A DNA stretch of 64,000 nt, taken from assembly GCA_016936505.1 (NCBI GenBank), contig JAFGXS010000080.1:1-64000 (forward strand), in the 5' to 3' direction. A program made the translations under genes and the position numbers. Position 1 is the stretch's first letter. The number at the start of each line of letters is the position of its first letter. Below the pieces are notes generated by a model. The model saw only the letters and a list, made by a program, of their open reading frames with translations, had not been told where the DNA came from and did no database searches. The stretch comes from Bacteroidales bacterium. Lineage in GTDB: Bacteria; Bacteroidota; Bacteroidia; Bacteroidales; F082. This document shows, piece by piece, positions 37,686 to 46,275 of the stretch.

Positions 37686-38807
37686 ATGTATTTATCCCAT
37701 TTGTTACTATCTAATTTTAAGAATTATCAGGAAGCTGATCTGCAATTCAGTGAAAAGATAAATTGTTTGGTTGGTGGTAATGGTGAGGGGAAAACAAATG
37801 TGCTGGACGCCATTTATTATTTGTCGTTTTGCAAAAGTTATTTCAATTCGGTTGATTCGCAGAATATTTTACATGAGGCAGATTTTTTTGCTGTGCATGG
37901 CACTTATCAGCAGCCGGAACTCAATGAGGATAAAGTAAGTTGTATTCAGAAAAGAAATCATAAGAAACAGTTCAGGATCAATAAAAAAGATTATGACCGT
38001 TTGGCGGATCATATTGGTAAGATTCCATTGGTAATGATTTCTCCGTATGATCGCGATTTGATTAACGAAGGAAGTGAAACACGCCGTAAGTATATTGATG
38101 GTGTAATTTCTCAGTTTGACCCGGTTTACCTTAATGATTTACTGGAGTATAATAAGGCATTACAGCAGCGTAATGTATTGCTGAAAAGTTTTGCGGAGCG
38201 AGGATATTTTGATGTTCTTTCACTTACTGTTTGGGATGATCAACTGATGCGTCATGGACAAACGTTGCATGAAAAGCGAAGGGAATTTCTGGATCAGTTT
38301 AATCCATTGTTTAATCAGTTTTACGGGTTCCTTTCTCAGGACAAGGAACAGGTATCTATTGAATATGACTCACAACTTGAACAAACAGAATTGAGTGATC
38401 TGCTGGAACAGTCAAGGCAGCGCGATCGGTCGGCAAGGTACACTACTGTCGGAATTCATAAGGATGATCTGAACTTTCTGATTAACGGGTATCCGGTGAA
38501 GAAATTCGGTTCACAGGGACAACAAAAAACTTTTGTAGTTGCAATAAAGCTGGCTCAATTTGAGTATACCCGTTTGAAAAAGGGCTTTAAACCTATTTTG
38601 CTTTTCGATGATATTTTTGATAAGTTGGACGATAACCGTGTAGCACAGATTGTAGAGCTGGTAAGCCAGGAAAATTTCGGACAGGTATTTATTACCGATA
38701 CCCAATTGCAACGTATACGCTCTATTTTCGATGCAATTGAAATAGATCATAAGATTTTTAATGTGAATAAAGGTGTTGCCACAGAGATCAACAATGAAAA
38801 GAAATAA
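37686..38807 (+). CDS. recF: DNA replication and repair protein RecF
   Basis: SMC-like ATPase loading RecA at gaps with RecO/RecR. The 373 residues have Walker A GGNGEGKTN (30-38), the RecF signature MISPYDRDLINEGSETRRKY in part (about 118-137), and Walker B ILLFDDIFDKLDD near the C-terminus (about 300-312). Length is typical (about 360-375). It overlaps the DUF721 gene by 14 bases. It is not next to dnaN here, as is usual in Bacteroidota. Confidence 0.95.
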   Translation: MYLSHLLLSNFKNYQEADLQFSEKINCLVGGNGEGKTNVLDAIYYLSFCKSYFNSVDSQNILHEADFFAVHGTYQQPELNEDKVSCIQKRNHKKQFRINKKDYDRLADHIGKIPLVMISPYDRDLINEGSETRRKYIDGVISQFDPVYLNDLLEYNKALQQRNVLLKSFAERGYFDVLSLTVWDDQLMRHGQTLHEKRREFLDQFNPLFNQFYGFLSQDKEQVSIEYDSQLEQTELSDLLEQSRQRDRSARYTTVGIHKDDLNFLINGYPVKKFGSQGQQKTFVVAIKLAQFEYTRLKKGFKPILLFDDIFDKLDDNRVAQIVELVSQENFGQVFITDTQLQRIRSIFDAIEIDHKIFNVNKGVATEINNEKK

Positions 38808-39084
38808 TGAATTTACTTTGAAAGAAGTGCTTCAGGAATTGCTGAAGGTTTATCGGATTGAAGATAAATTGATGGAGGCCAAACTGATTGATTCGTGGGA
38901 GAAAACCGTGGGAGGAATTTTTGCAAGACACACACAGCATTTACAGATAAAAAACAGGATTCTTTTTGTTTCGCTTGATTCGGCACCTTTACGCAGCGAG
39001 CTGGCAATGGCAAGATCTAAACTGGTCGAGATGTTAAACAGAGAAGTGGGAAAGAAGGTGATTGATGATATAGTATTTAGATAA
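38794..39084 (+). CDS. DUF721 (DciA-like) small protein
   Basis: 96-residue DUF721 protein. The family includes DciA, the ancestral replicative-helicase loader or operator. Visible features: helical N-terminus (LKEVLQELLKVYRIEDKL), WEKTVG, and the KH-like strands HTQHLQIKNRILFVSLDSAPLRSEL in part, which form the DNA-binding core. ATG at 38794 is chosen over a GTG at 38773. It overlaps recF, suggesting coupled expression of replication/repair functions, and is followed by a terminator. Confidence 0.85.
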   Translation: MKRNNEFTLKEVLQELLKVYRIEDKLMEAKLIDSWEKTVGGIFARHTQHLQIKNRILFVSLDSAPLRSELAMARSKLVEMLNREVGKKVIDDIVFR

Positions 39085-39117
39085 AAAAAGCTGCTTCATT
39101 TGAAGCAGCTTTTTTTT
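39083..39117. terminator. Bidirectional terminator between the DUF721 and RNase Y genes
   Basis: 16-bp stem: A-run plus GCTGCTTCA (39083-39098) and TGAAGCAGC plus T-run (39101-39117). Symmetric A and T tracts serve both converging genes. Confidence 0.9.
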
Positions 39118-39134
39118 AATTTCAATTATAAAAG

Positions 39135-40679
39135 TTACTTGGCGTAACTTACAGATCTTGTTTCTCTGATTACAGTAATTTTTACCTGTCCGGGATAGGT
39201 CATTTCTTCCTGAATTTTTCGTGAAAGATCGTATGCCAGTGTATTGGCTTCATTATCGGAAACTTTATCCGCAGCAACAATTACGCGCAGTTCACGTCCG
39301 GCCTGAATGGCATAGGTTTTGACAACTCCCTGATAGGACAATGCCATTTCTTCCAGATTTTTCAGTCGCTGAATGTAAGCCTCAACCACTTCGCGGCGGG
39401 CACCAGGACGGGCACCTGAAATGGCATCACAAACCTGAACAAGAGGTGCAATGAGTGTTTCCATTTCAATTTCATCGTGGTGAGCCCCAATAGCATTACA
39501 AACGTCAGGTTTTTCTTTAAATTTTTCAGCAATTTTCATTCCCAGCAAGGCATGTGGGAGTTCTGCTTCATTTTCAGCCACCTTTCCAATGTCGTGGAGT
39601 AAACCGGCCCGTTTTGCTTTTTTCGGGTTCAAACCCAGTTCTGAAGCCATTGTGGCACTCAGGTTCGCAACTTCAATGGAGTGTGCCAACAGGTTCTGAC
39701 CGTAAGATGAACGATAACGCATACGTCCGACAAGCTTAATTAGCTCGTGGTGTAGGTTATGAATACCTAAGTCAATTACAGTTCGTTTACCCGTTTCCAT
39801 GATCTCCTGATCCACTTCCTTGATAGTTTTTGCAACAACTTCTTCGATTCGTGCCGGATGAATACGGCCGTCGGAAACAAGTTTTTGAAGTGATAACCTG
39901 GCAACTTCACGACGAATGGGATCAAAGCAGGAGAGGAGAATGGCATCAGGACTGTCGTCAATAATGATTTCGACTCCGGTAAGTGATTCCAATGCACGGA
40001 TATTTCTTCCTTCGCGACCAATAATTCTTCCTTTAACGTCTTCGCTGGCAATATTGAAAACGGTAACGGTATTCTCAATAGCATGTTCTGCAGCAGTCCG
40101 CTGAATCGTTTCGATGACAATCTTTTTGGCTTCTCTGTTTGCCGTAAGCCGTGCCTCTTCAGTTATTTCCCTGATCATAACCATGGCATCCATTTTGGCT
40201 TCGCCTTTCATGGACTCAATTAACTTGTTTTTGGCTTCTTCAGCTGAAAGCTTACTGATGTTTTCCAGTTGCTCTACTTGTTCCTGGTGTATTCTGTCAA
40301 TTTCTGACTGACGTTTTTCCAGGTTGGTGATTTGGTTAGTAAGCAATACTTTTTCCTTTTCCAGGTCGTTGCTTTTTCTCTGGATTTCCTGAAGTTTTTG
40401 CGAAATAGAAGACTCTTTTTGCCTGATTTTGTTTTCCATCCGTTGAACATTCTTGTTCTTTTCGTCAATAACCTTTTGGTGTTCAGACTTAAGTTGCAAG
40501 AATTTTTCCTTGGCCTGAAGGATTTTTTCTTTTTTCAGGACTTCTGCTTTTTCTTCTGCTTCTTTCAGCAGGGCCTCACTTTTTTTGAGCAAGGCCTTTT
40601 TTAAAAGTGTCTGTGTAATGATAATTCCCAGCACAAAGGCTACCAGTATAAGAATACCGGCTAATATCATGTTTTCCAT
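39135..40679 (-). CDS. rny: Ribonuclease Y
   Basis: Membrane-anchored endoribonuclease that starts mRNA decay. In 514 residues: an N-terminal membrane helix (about 5-27), a long Lys/Glu/Gln-rich coiled coil (30-160), a KH domain with [15 protein letters not shown] (about 217-231), and an HD domain with [12 protein letters not shown] and GAHHDE (about 353-405). Length matches the family (about 515-520). It follows zapA and the 6S-type RNA on the same strand. Confidence 0.96.
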   Translation of the reverse strand: MENMILAGILILVAFVLGIIITQTLLKKALLKKSEALLKEAEEKAEVLKKEKILQAKEKFLQLKSEHQKVIDEKNKNVQRMENKIRQKESSISQKLQEIQRKSNDLEKEKVLLTNQITNLEKRQSEIDRIHQEQVEQLENISKLSAEEAKNKLIESMKGEAKMDAMVMIREITEEARLTANREAKKIVIETIQRTAAEHAIENTVTVFNIASEDVKGRIIGREGRNIRALESLTGVEIIIDDSPDAILLSCFDPIRREVARLSLQKLVSDGRIHPARIEEVVAKTIKEVDQEIMETGKRTVIDLGIHNLHHELIKLVGRMRYRSSYGQNLLAHSIEVANLSATMASELGLNPKKAKRAGLLHDIGKVAENEAELPHALLGMKIAEKFKEKPDVCNAIGAHHDEIEMETLIAPLVQVCDAISGARPGARREVVEAYIQRLKNLEEMALSYQGVVKTYAIQAGRELRVIVAADKVSDNEANTLAYDLSRKIQEEMTYPGQVKITVIRETRSVSYAK

Positions 40680-40714
40680 AATTAAGTGTTTTTTGCCGGC
40701 AGGCGCTGGGTTGT

Positions 40715-40902
40715 AAAAAGTCCCGCATAACCGGGAGTTACAGTAAACTCCGGATAGACATGAATAGGGTCGCTGTGATTTTCGAACGTCCAGTGTCTGC
40801 CAAATGGCAAATCCCCGAAGGTAAACAGGCCTGTCCTACGATCCCTAAGGCTTACCCAAATGAATGTAGTGTTGAGTTTACAAACATTAAGGTTATGCGG
40901 GA
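40715..40902 (-). ncRNA. ssrS: 6S RNA (6S-Flavo-like)
   Basis: Transcribed on the minus strand between zapA and rny, about 183 nt plus T-tract. A long rod can be drawn: closing stem GGTTATGCGGGA (40891-40902) with TCCCGCATAACC (40721-40732); second stem GAGTTTAC (40874-40881) with GTAAACTC (40743-40750); third, CGATCCCTA (40839-40847) with TAGGGTCG (40765-40772) and one bulged base. Large single-stranded loops between them resemble the open-promoter mimic that binds RNA polymerase. A CTTTTT tract ends it on the minus strand (40720-40715). Location beside zapA is the classical 6S position. Identity comes from structure and synteny, not a covariance search. Confidence 0.8.
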
Positions 40903-40918
40903 ATATTTTAAGAACAAT

Positions 40919-41221
40919 CTACATTTCTGATAGCTGAGTACTGATTGCTTCATCAATTTCGAGTAACTTTTTTTCCATTTCTTTTTCCTCGTAATCTTTT
41001 TCTTTTCTCAGTTCCAAATTACTCACTGCATTTTGCAGGGCGATCATGGCCAACAAATCCTGTTGGTCTGTAAAGGCATACGAATGGGCAAACTCTTTAA
41101 TTCGGTCGTTTACCATTTGAGCGGCTTTTCTTACATTCTCTTCTTTCTCTCTGCGCACGCTCATTTTGTAAGGCCTTCCGGCAATAATCACTTTGATGTC
41201 TAAATTTTTTTCCTGCAGCAT
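40919..41221 (-). CDS. zapA: Cell division protein ZapA
   Basis: FtsZ-ring-associated protein promoting filament bundling. 100 residues: an N-terminal domain with DIKVIIAGRPYKMSVRREKE (about 8-27), the central helix QQDLLAMIALQNAVSNLEL (about 53-71) and a C-terminal Lys/Glu coiled coil. Length is typical. It lies 11 bases after the small coiled-coil gene, in an operon that continues to the 6S RNA and rny. Confidence 0.93.
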   Translation of the reverse strand: MLQEKNLDIKVIIAGRPYKMSVRREKEENVRKAAQMVNDRIKEFAHSYAFTDQQDLLAMIALQNAVSNLELRKEKDYEEKEMEKKLLEIDEAISTQLSEM

Positions 41222-41232
41222 TTTACCGTTTG

Positions 41233-41520
41233 TTAGTCACTGATTATATCAATGCTTCGGTCTATTTCTTTTATCAGCTCATCAATCAATTTCAAACCCT
41301 TTTCTACACCGTATTTACTTTCCAGTGCTTCTGCCAGCGATTGTTTTACAATCTCATTTTCTTTATCGTTTAACTTTCGCTGTAACTGCTCTTTTTCACT
41401 AAGAAGCAGTTCTGTTTGCTGTTTCAGGTTTAAATTTTCTTTATGAAGCAAACGGTTTTGTTCAATTAACTTCCTTACTTTATATTCAATCCCGGAAATT
41501 AATAATGCTTTGTTTGCCAT
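41233..41520 (-). CDS. Small coiled-coil protein upstream of zapA
   Basis: 95 residues, almost entirely helical. A leucine/glutamate heptad pattern covers about residues 14-65 (KLIEQNRLLHKENLNLKQQ), giving a strong coiled coil. No named domain recognised. Conserved placement before zapA suggests a division-ring role analogous to ZapB, but that is inference from position and coiled-coil form. It has its own promoter on the minus strand. Confidence 0.75.
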   Translation of the reverse strand: MANKALLISGIEYKVRKLIEQNRLLHKENLNLKQQTELLLSEKEQLQRKLNDKENEIVKQSLAEALESKYGVEKGLKLIDELIKEIDRSIDIISD

Positions 41521-41541
41521 AATTATCCTTTAACAGCGCAA

Positions 41542-41572
41542 CAAAGGTAATGATTTTTTGTTCCCTTTGCAA
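41542..41572 (-). promoter_or_regulatory. Promoter for the coiled-coil/zapA operon
   Basis: On the minus strand: TTG (41572-41570), 20-base spacer, TACCTTTG (41549-41542). Both elements and spacing fit the Bacteroidota consensus. The -7 is 22 bases before the ATG. Confidence 0.7.
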
Positions 41573-41653
41573 TAGATTTTCCAGGCATTTTGGTCTGTCG
41601 AATAAAGTTTTTTAGTAATTTCGTTAACATGCTAACCAACAGTACAACCCGTC

Positions 41654-42931
41654 ATGAACGAAGCCTTTTTATATTATGTTTGGACCTATTATCTGAAAGG
41701 TTTAGGTCTGAAAACCACAAGTGATCAATCTCTGATCATACAAAAAACAGGAGTTAAAAATGAGAACAGCGGACCTGATTTCTTTAATGCCCATGTCTGG
41801 ATTGATGATGTGCTTTGGGCTGGAAATGTAGAGATTCATCAAAAAAGCAGCGACTGGTTCAAGCACAAGCATCAGTATGATGAAGCTTATGGAAATGTTA
41901 TTTTGCATGTAGTGTATGAATGCGACGTTCCTGTTTACCGAACCGATGGTTTTGAAATCCCCTGTCTCGAACTCAAAAATAATATCAATGGTGGTCTTTA
42001 TGAAAAATACCAGAGTTTTTTGACATCAAAAAATTGGATTTCCTGTGCTGCTGATATTAATAAGGTTGATTATTTTTCTTTATACAGTTGGTTTCAAAGG
42101 CTGGCTTTTGAACGTTTAGAACAAAAAGCTGAGGCAATCAGGAGGCTACTGGTTCAAAACAATGGAGATTTCCAGGAGGTGTTTTACAGGACACTTATGC
42201 GTGGGTATGGCTTCAAAGTAAACAGCGATGCTTTTGAGCAGTTGGCGCATGCTTTGCCTTATCAAATTCTGCTTAAACATAAAAATGATTTGTTACAATT
42301 GGAAGCGTTGCTATTTGGACAGGCCGGACTGATCCCGCAAAGAAGTAATGATTCGTATGTGATCCAAATGAAAGCCGAATATCATTTTCTTTCTGTGAAA
42401 TATAATCTTAAGTCACTGTCTCCAAAAATATGGAGGTTTATGCGGATGCGGCCCTCAAATTTTCCCACATTAAGGATAGCACAGATAGCTATTTTAATTT
42501 TTCGTACTTCCGGTCTCCTGAACTCGGTTCTTACAGCAGGAGAAATGAAGATGGTTTATGATTTATTTACTGCACGTACATCCAGTTTCTGGAGTACACA
42601 TTATACTTTCAATAAAAGTCATAAGTTTCATCCCAAAAAAATGGGTGACGAATCTATTTATTCTTTGTTGATCAATACAATAATTCCCTTTGTTTTTGTT
42701 TATGGTCATGAGTTTAATGATGATAAAATGAAAGACAAAGCTCTGGATTGGCTTTCCCAGATTCCTGCAGAAAGCAATATGGTGATCCGGAATTTCAATA
42801 AACTGGGAATTCAGGTTCAACACGCCGCACAATCGCAGGGTCTTCTTCAGCTTAAGACAAAATATTGCGATCAAAAGCGTTGCCTAAATTGTTCTGTAGG
42901 ACATTATTTGATTAAAGAGTCGGTGTCCTAA
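41654..42931 (+). CDS. DUF2851 family protein
   Basis: 425-residue protein of a family common in Bacteroidota and of unknown function. The N-terminal part is characteristic: NEAFLYYVW, SGPDFFNAHVWID and GNVEIHQKSSDWFKHKHQ. The conserved D..N..E..K-like pattern in these strands resembles a PD-(D/E)XK nuclease core; that reading is tentative. The C-terminus has a Cys-rich motif (YCDQKRCLNCSVGH) that could bind zinc. It is monocistronic. No membrane segment or signal peptide. Confidence 0.85.
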   Translation: MNEAFLYYVWTYYLKGLGLKTTSDQSLIIQKTGVKNENSGPDFFNAHVWIDDVLWAGNVEIHQKSSDWFKHKHQYDEAYGNVILHVVYECDVPVYRTDGFEIPCLELKNNINGGLYEKYQSFLTSKNWISCAADINKVDYFSLYSWFQRLAFERLEQKAEAIRRLLVQNNGDFQEVFYRTLMRGYGFKVNSDAFEQLAHALPYQILLKHKNDLLQLEALLFGQAGLIPQRSNDSYVIQMKAEYHFLSVKYNLKSLSPKIWRFMRMRPSNFPTLRIAQIAILIFRTSGLLNSVLTAGEMKMVYDLFTARTSSFWSTHYTFNKSHKFHPKKMGDESIYSLLINTIIPFVFVYGHEFNDDKMKDKALDWLSQIPAESNMVIRNFNKLGIQVQHAAQSQGLLQLKTKYCDQKRCLNCSVGHYLIKESVS

Positions 42932-43020
42932 ACTGATTGTTCAAATTGGGCCTGTAGTAGATTATTGGATTTAGTCCTTTATTTATGCCAATTTAGAATC
43001 AAAAAAATCAAAGGTTTCTT

Positions 43021-43028
43021 TAACTTTG
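43021..43028 (+). promoter_or_regulatory. -7 promoter element for gcvT
   Basis: TAACTTTG, exact TAnnTTTG, 42 bases before the ATG. No -33 element seen. Confidence 0.5.
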
Positions 43029-43070
43029 TTCCCTGAAAAACAGTTTACAGACTAATCTCTGATTTAATTA

Positions 43071-44165
43071 ATGGATATGAAAAAAACAGCGCTGAATGCT
43101 ATGCACCGTGAGATGGGTGCCAGGATGGTAGATTTTGCAGGTTTTGATATGCCTGTACAATTTGAAGGTATTAATGCCGAGCACGAAACGGTTCGTACCA
43201 AAGTAGGGGTTTTTGATGTTTCGCACATGGGCGAATTCTGGGTTGAAGGTGCGGATGCATTCCGGTTGGTTCAAAAAGTTACCACCAATGATGTTGCTGC
43301 ATTGTTTGACGGGAAAGTTCAGTATAGTTGTTTCCCTAATGGTAAGGGCGGAATTGTAGACGACTTGCTGGTTTATCGGTTCAATGATGAAAAATATTTA
43401 CTGGTGGTGAATGCCTCCAACATTGAAAAGGACTGGAATCATGTGGTTGCCCAGAACAATACCGGAGCTCGTTTAAGTAACGTCTCAGATGAAATTTCTC
43501 AGCTGGCCATACAGGGGCCTCTGGCTTTGAAGGCTATGCAAAAATTGACTTCTACGCCTGTTGAGGATATGGAATACTATACTTTTAAAATGCTGGAATT
43601 TGCAGGAGTGAAAGATGTGATTTTTTCAACCACCGGATACACCGGTGCAGGCGGGTGTGAAATTTATTTCCCCAACGAGGAGGCAGAGAAGATTTATTCA
43701 GCAGTTTTGGATGCCGGAAAAGAATTTGGTATTCAGCCCATTGGATTGGGTGCTCGTGATACCCTGCGTTTGGAGTCGGGGTTTTGCCTTTATGGTAACG
43801 ATATTGATGATACAACTTCCCCAATAGCTGCGGGGCTGGGGTGGATTACGAAATTTAGTGATGGTAATGATTTTATTGATCGTGCTTTATTTGAGGATCA
43901 AAAAGATAATGGTGTCCCACGTCGCTTGAAAGGCTTTATTATGGAAGATAAGGCTGTTCCCCGCCACGGATATGAAGTTGTAGATGCTGAGGGAAATGTA
44001 GTTGGAGAAGTTACTTCAGGAACCATGTCGCCTATGCTGCATAAAGGTATTGGGATGGCTTACGTAGATAAACCCTACTGGAAAGAAGGTTCGGAAATTT
44101 ACATTCAGGTGAGAAACAAGCGGGCCAAGGCAATTGTTGCCCGTCCTCCCTTTTACAAAGGATAA
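43071..44165 (+). CDS. gcvT: Glycine cleavage system aminomethyltransferase (T protein)
   Basis: Transfers the methylene group from the H-protein-bound intermediate to tetrahydrofolate, releasing ammonia. The 364 residues have the T-protein signatures [10 protein letters not shown] (about 48-57), [10 protein letters not shown] and [13 protein letters not shown] (about 226-238), plus the C-terminal barrel ([18 protein letters not shown]). Length is typical (about 360). A second possible start is Met3. It is four bases ahead of comB. Confidence 0.96.
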   Translation: MDMKKTALNAMHREMGARMVDFAGFDMPVQFEGINAEHETVRTKVGVFDVSHMGEFWVEGADAFRLVQKVTTNDVAALFDGKVQYSCFPNGKGGIVDDLLVYRFNDEKYLLVVNASNIEKDWNHVVAQNNTGARLSNVSDEISQLAIQGPLALKAMQKLTSTPVEDMEYYTFKMLEFAGVKDVIFSTTGYTGAGGCEIYFPNEEAEKIYSAVLDAGKEFGIQPIGLGARDTLRLESGFCLYGNDIDDTTSPIAAGLGWITKFSDGNDFIDRALFEDQKDNGVPRRLKGFIMEDKAVPRHGYEVVDAEGNVVGEVTSGTMSPMLHKGIGMAYVDKPYWKEGSEIYIQVRNKRAKAIVARPPFYKG

Positions 44166-44169
44166 AGAG

Positions 44170-44901
44170 ATGGCTCAAAAAACTGTTGAAGTGGTGCTGG
44201 CTCCCGGCCTGTTTACCAGTTTTATTACTGAAAAACCTTATGTGGTGGTAGTGGTGGATGTTTTCCGGGCTACCACTTCCATTTGTGCCGCCCTTGATTA
44301 TGGTGTTAAAGCGATTATTCCCGTGAAAAGGATCAGGCATGCCCGTTTTTTGAAAAGGCTTGGTTACATTGTGGCTGCTGAAAGAAATGGAAAGAAAGTC
44401 AGGTTTGCTGATTTGGATAATTCAGCTACTTCATTTTTTCAACCTCAGTTTAAGGGAAAAGAAATTGTTTATTCTACCACCAACGGAACCAAAGCTATTA
44501 AGAGATCATCGGGGGCTTCTGAAATTGTGGTGGGTTCATTTGTGAACCTTCAGGCAACGGCCGATTGGTTGAAAAAGACTGATAAAAATGTACTGATCTA
44601 CTGTGCCGGATGGAAGAATAAAGTAAATATGGAAGACAGTTTGTTTGCTGGTGCCTTGTCGAGTTTATTGATCCACGATTATGATTTTACAACCGAGTGT
44701 GATTCCGCAAAAATGACCATGCAACAGTGGGATATGGCCAAAAAAGATGTGATGGGTTATATTGAAAATGCATCACACCGGAACAGGTTGCGAAATCTGG
44801 TGGACGATGAGCTTATGAATTATACTTTTAATATGAACACCAGTAATATTGTTCCCTTATTGAAAGGCTATAAAATTGTTCCTGCTAAAACCGCTCAATA
44901 A
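44170..44901 (+). CDS. comB: 2-phosphosulfolactate phosphatase family protein
   Basis: ComB hydrolyses 2-phosphosulfolactate to sulfolactate in coenzyme M synthesis. 243 residues with the family motifs VVVVDVFRATTSICAAL (about 25-41), LDNSATSF and YSTTNGTKAI. The ATG at 44170 is chosen over one at 44134 inside gcvT. In Bacteroidota, which do not make coenzyme M, the role is uncertain (sulfolactate or another sulfonate metabolism). It follows gcvT by 4 bases and converges with rarA with a 7-base overlap. Confidence 0.85.
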   Translation: MAQKTVEVVLAPGLFTSFITEKPYVVVVVDVFRATTSICAALDYGVKAIIPVKRIRHARFLKRLGYIVAAERNGKKVRFADLDNSATSFFQPQFKGKEIVYSTTNGTKAIKRSSGASEIVVGSFVNLQATADWLKKTDKNVLIYCAGWKNKVNMEDSLFAGALSSLLIHDYDFTTECDSAKMTMQQWDMAKKDVMGYIENASHRNRLRNLVDDELMNYTFNMNTSNIVPLLKGYKIVPAKTAQ

Positions 44902-46163
44902 CGGTATTTATTTTTCCATTTAGTTTTCAGTTGTTTACGTATTTCCTCCTCGCGAGGATTTTTACCCGGTTCAAACAGCGTTTTTCCTTTGATTTCATCA
45001 GGCAGATAATCAGCGTTCACAAAATTACCCTCGTAATCGTGCGGGTACTGATAACTTTTTCCGTATCCAATTTCCTTCATCAATGAAGTGGGTGCATTGC
45101 GCAAATGCAAGGGAACAGAAAGATCTCCTGTTTTTCTGACCAGATCCTGAGCGTTATTAATTGCCATGTATGAGGCATTGCTTTTTGGAGAAGTAGCCAG
45201 GTAAACAGCGGTTTGCGACAAAATGATACGACTTTCGGGCCAGCCGATTTTTTGCACGGCATCAAAACAGGTGTTGGCAAGTAGCAGGGCATTGGGGTTG
45301 GCATTTCCAATGTCTTCCGATGCAAGAATAAGCATGCGTCGGGCTATAAACTTTGGGTCTTCTCCGGCTTCAATCATTCGGGCCAGCCAGTAAACAGCCG
45401 CATTAGGATCGCTACCACGCAACGATTTTATGAATGCAGAAATAATATCATAATGCATTTCCCCTTTCTTGTCGTAGCGAACCATATTGTCGCTAATGGT
45501 TTTTTGAACACTTTCATTATCGATGATAATTTTGTTTGTTTTGTCTTTGTGTTGTTCAACAAACAGTTCTAAAGCGTTGTAAAGTTTACGGGCATCACCA
45601 CCAGAGATCTGCATTAAAGCTTCTGTTTCACTTATCTCAATCTCTGTATTATATTGCTGCGAAAGGTGTTTAGTACCGTTTTCAATGAGTTTTATTAAAT
45701 GCTCCTTACTGAGTGATTTCAAAATATAAACCTGACATCTTGAAAGCAAAGGTGAGATCACTTCAAAGGAGGGATTTTCGGTTGTGGCACCAATGAGTGT
45801 TATGGTTCCTTTTTCCACAGCATGCAAAAGAGAATCCTGCTGGGATTTGCTAAAGCGGTGAATTTCATCGATAAACAAAATGGAGTTCCCACCATAAGAT
45901 GCAGCAGAATCAATAACCTTTCGCACATCTTTTACCCCGGAACTTACGGCACTTAATGTGTAAAAGGATAAGCTCAGCTGCTCGGCAATAATATTGGCAA
46001 GAGTGGTTTTTCCCACACCCGGAGGACCCCATAGGATCATTGACGGAATTTTTCCCGATTCAAGTGCTCTTCGTAATATACCTTTGGCACCTACCAGTTG
46101 TTCCTGTCCAATATATTCGTCCAGTGTGCGGGGTCTCAATTGTTCTGCTAACGGAATAGACAT
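44895..46163 (-). CDS. rarA: Replication-associated recombination protein RarA (MgsA) ATPase
   Basis: AAA+ ATPase related to clamp loaders, acting at stalled forks. About 422 residues from ATG 46163: LAEQLRPRTLDEYIGQEQL (N-term), Walker A GPPGVGKT, Walker B ILFIDEIHRF, sensor 1 GATTENPSFEV, and the MgsA C-terminal tetramerisation domain (SDPNAAVYWLARMIEAGEDP). A TTG-initiated form reaching 46229 is less likely because a TAAATTTG -7 element sits at 46178-46185, just upstream of 46163. Convergent with comB, divergent from lgt. Confidence 0.94.
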   Translation of the reverse strand: MSIPLAEQLRPRTLDEYIGQEQLVGAKGILRRALESGKIPSMILWGPPGVGKTTLANIIAEQLSLSFYTLSAVSSGVKDVRKVIDSAASYGGNSILFIDEIHRFSKSQQDSLLHAVEKGTITLIGATTENPSFEVISPLLSRCQVYILKSLSKEHLIKLIENGTKHLSQQYNTEIEISETEALMQISGGDARKLYNALELFVEQHKDKTNKIIIDNESVQKTISDNMVRYDKKGEMHYDIISAFIKSLRGSDPNAAVYWLARMIEAGEDPKFIARRMLILASEDIGNANPNALLLANTCFDAVQKIGWPESRIILSQTAVYLATSPKSNASYMAINNAQDLVRKTGDLSVPLHLRNAPTSLMKEIGYGKSYQYPHDYEGNFVNADYLPDEIKGKTLFEPGKNPREEEIRKQLKTKWKNKYRY

Positions 46164-46177
46164 GATCTGCTTTTTTG

Positions 46178-46185
46178 CAAATTTA
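46178..46185 (-). promoter_or_regulatory. -7 promoter element for rarA
   Basis: Minus-strand TAAATTTG, 14 bases before the ATG at 46163. It supports that start. Confidence 0.5.
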
Positions 46186-46218
46186 AAGGAAAAATAACTG
46201 AGTTGTTCTTTAGCTTTT

Positions 46219-46248
46219 TTTGAACACAACGGAATAAGTTTAAATTTG
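46219..46248 (+). promoter_or_regulatory. Promoter for lgt and the ABC transporter
   Basis: TTTG (46219-46222), 18-base spacer, TAAATTTG (46241-46248); close to the Bacteroidota consensus. The -7 lies 27 bases before the lgt ATG. Confidence 0.65.
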
Positions 46249-46275
46249 CATTATTGTACCAATTTATCCTGAACT

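Noticed and set aside
44134-44169. Longer comB N-terminus
   Set aside because: It would lie inside gcvT; the ATG at 44170 gives the standard family N-terminus.
46164-46229. N-terminal extension of rarA
   Set aside because: Needs a TTG start and overlaps the probable rarA promoter at 46178-46185.
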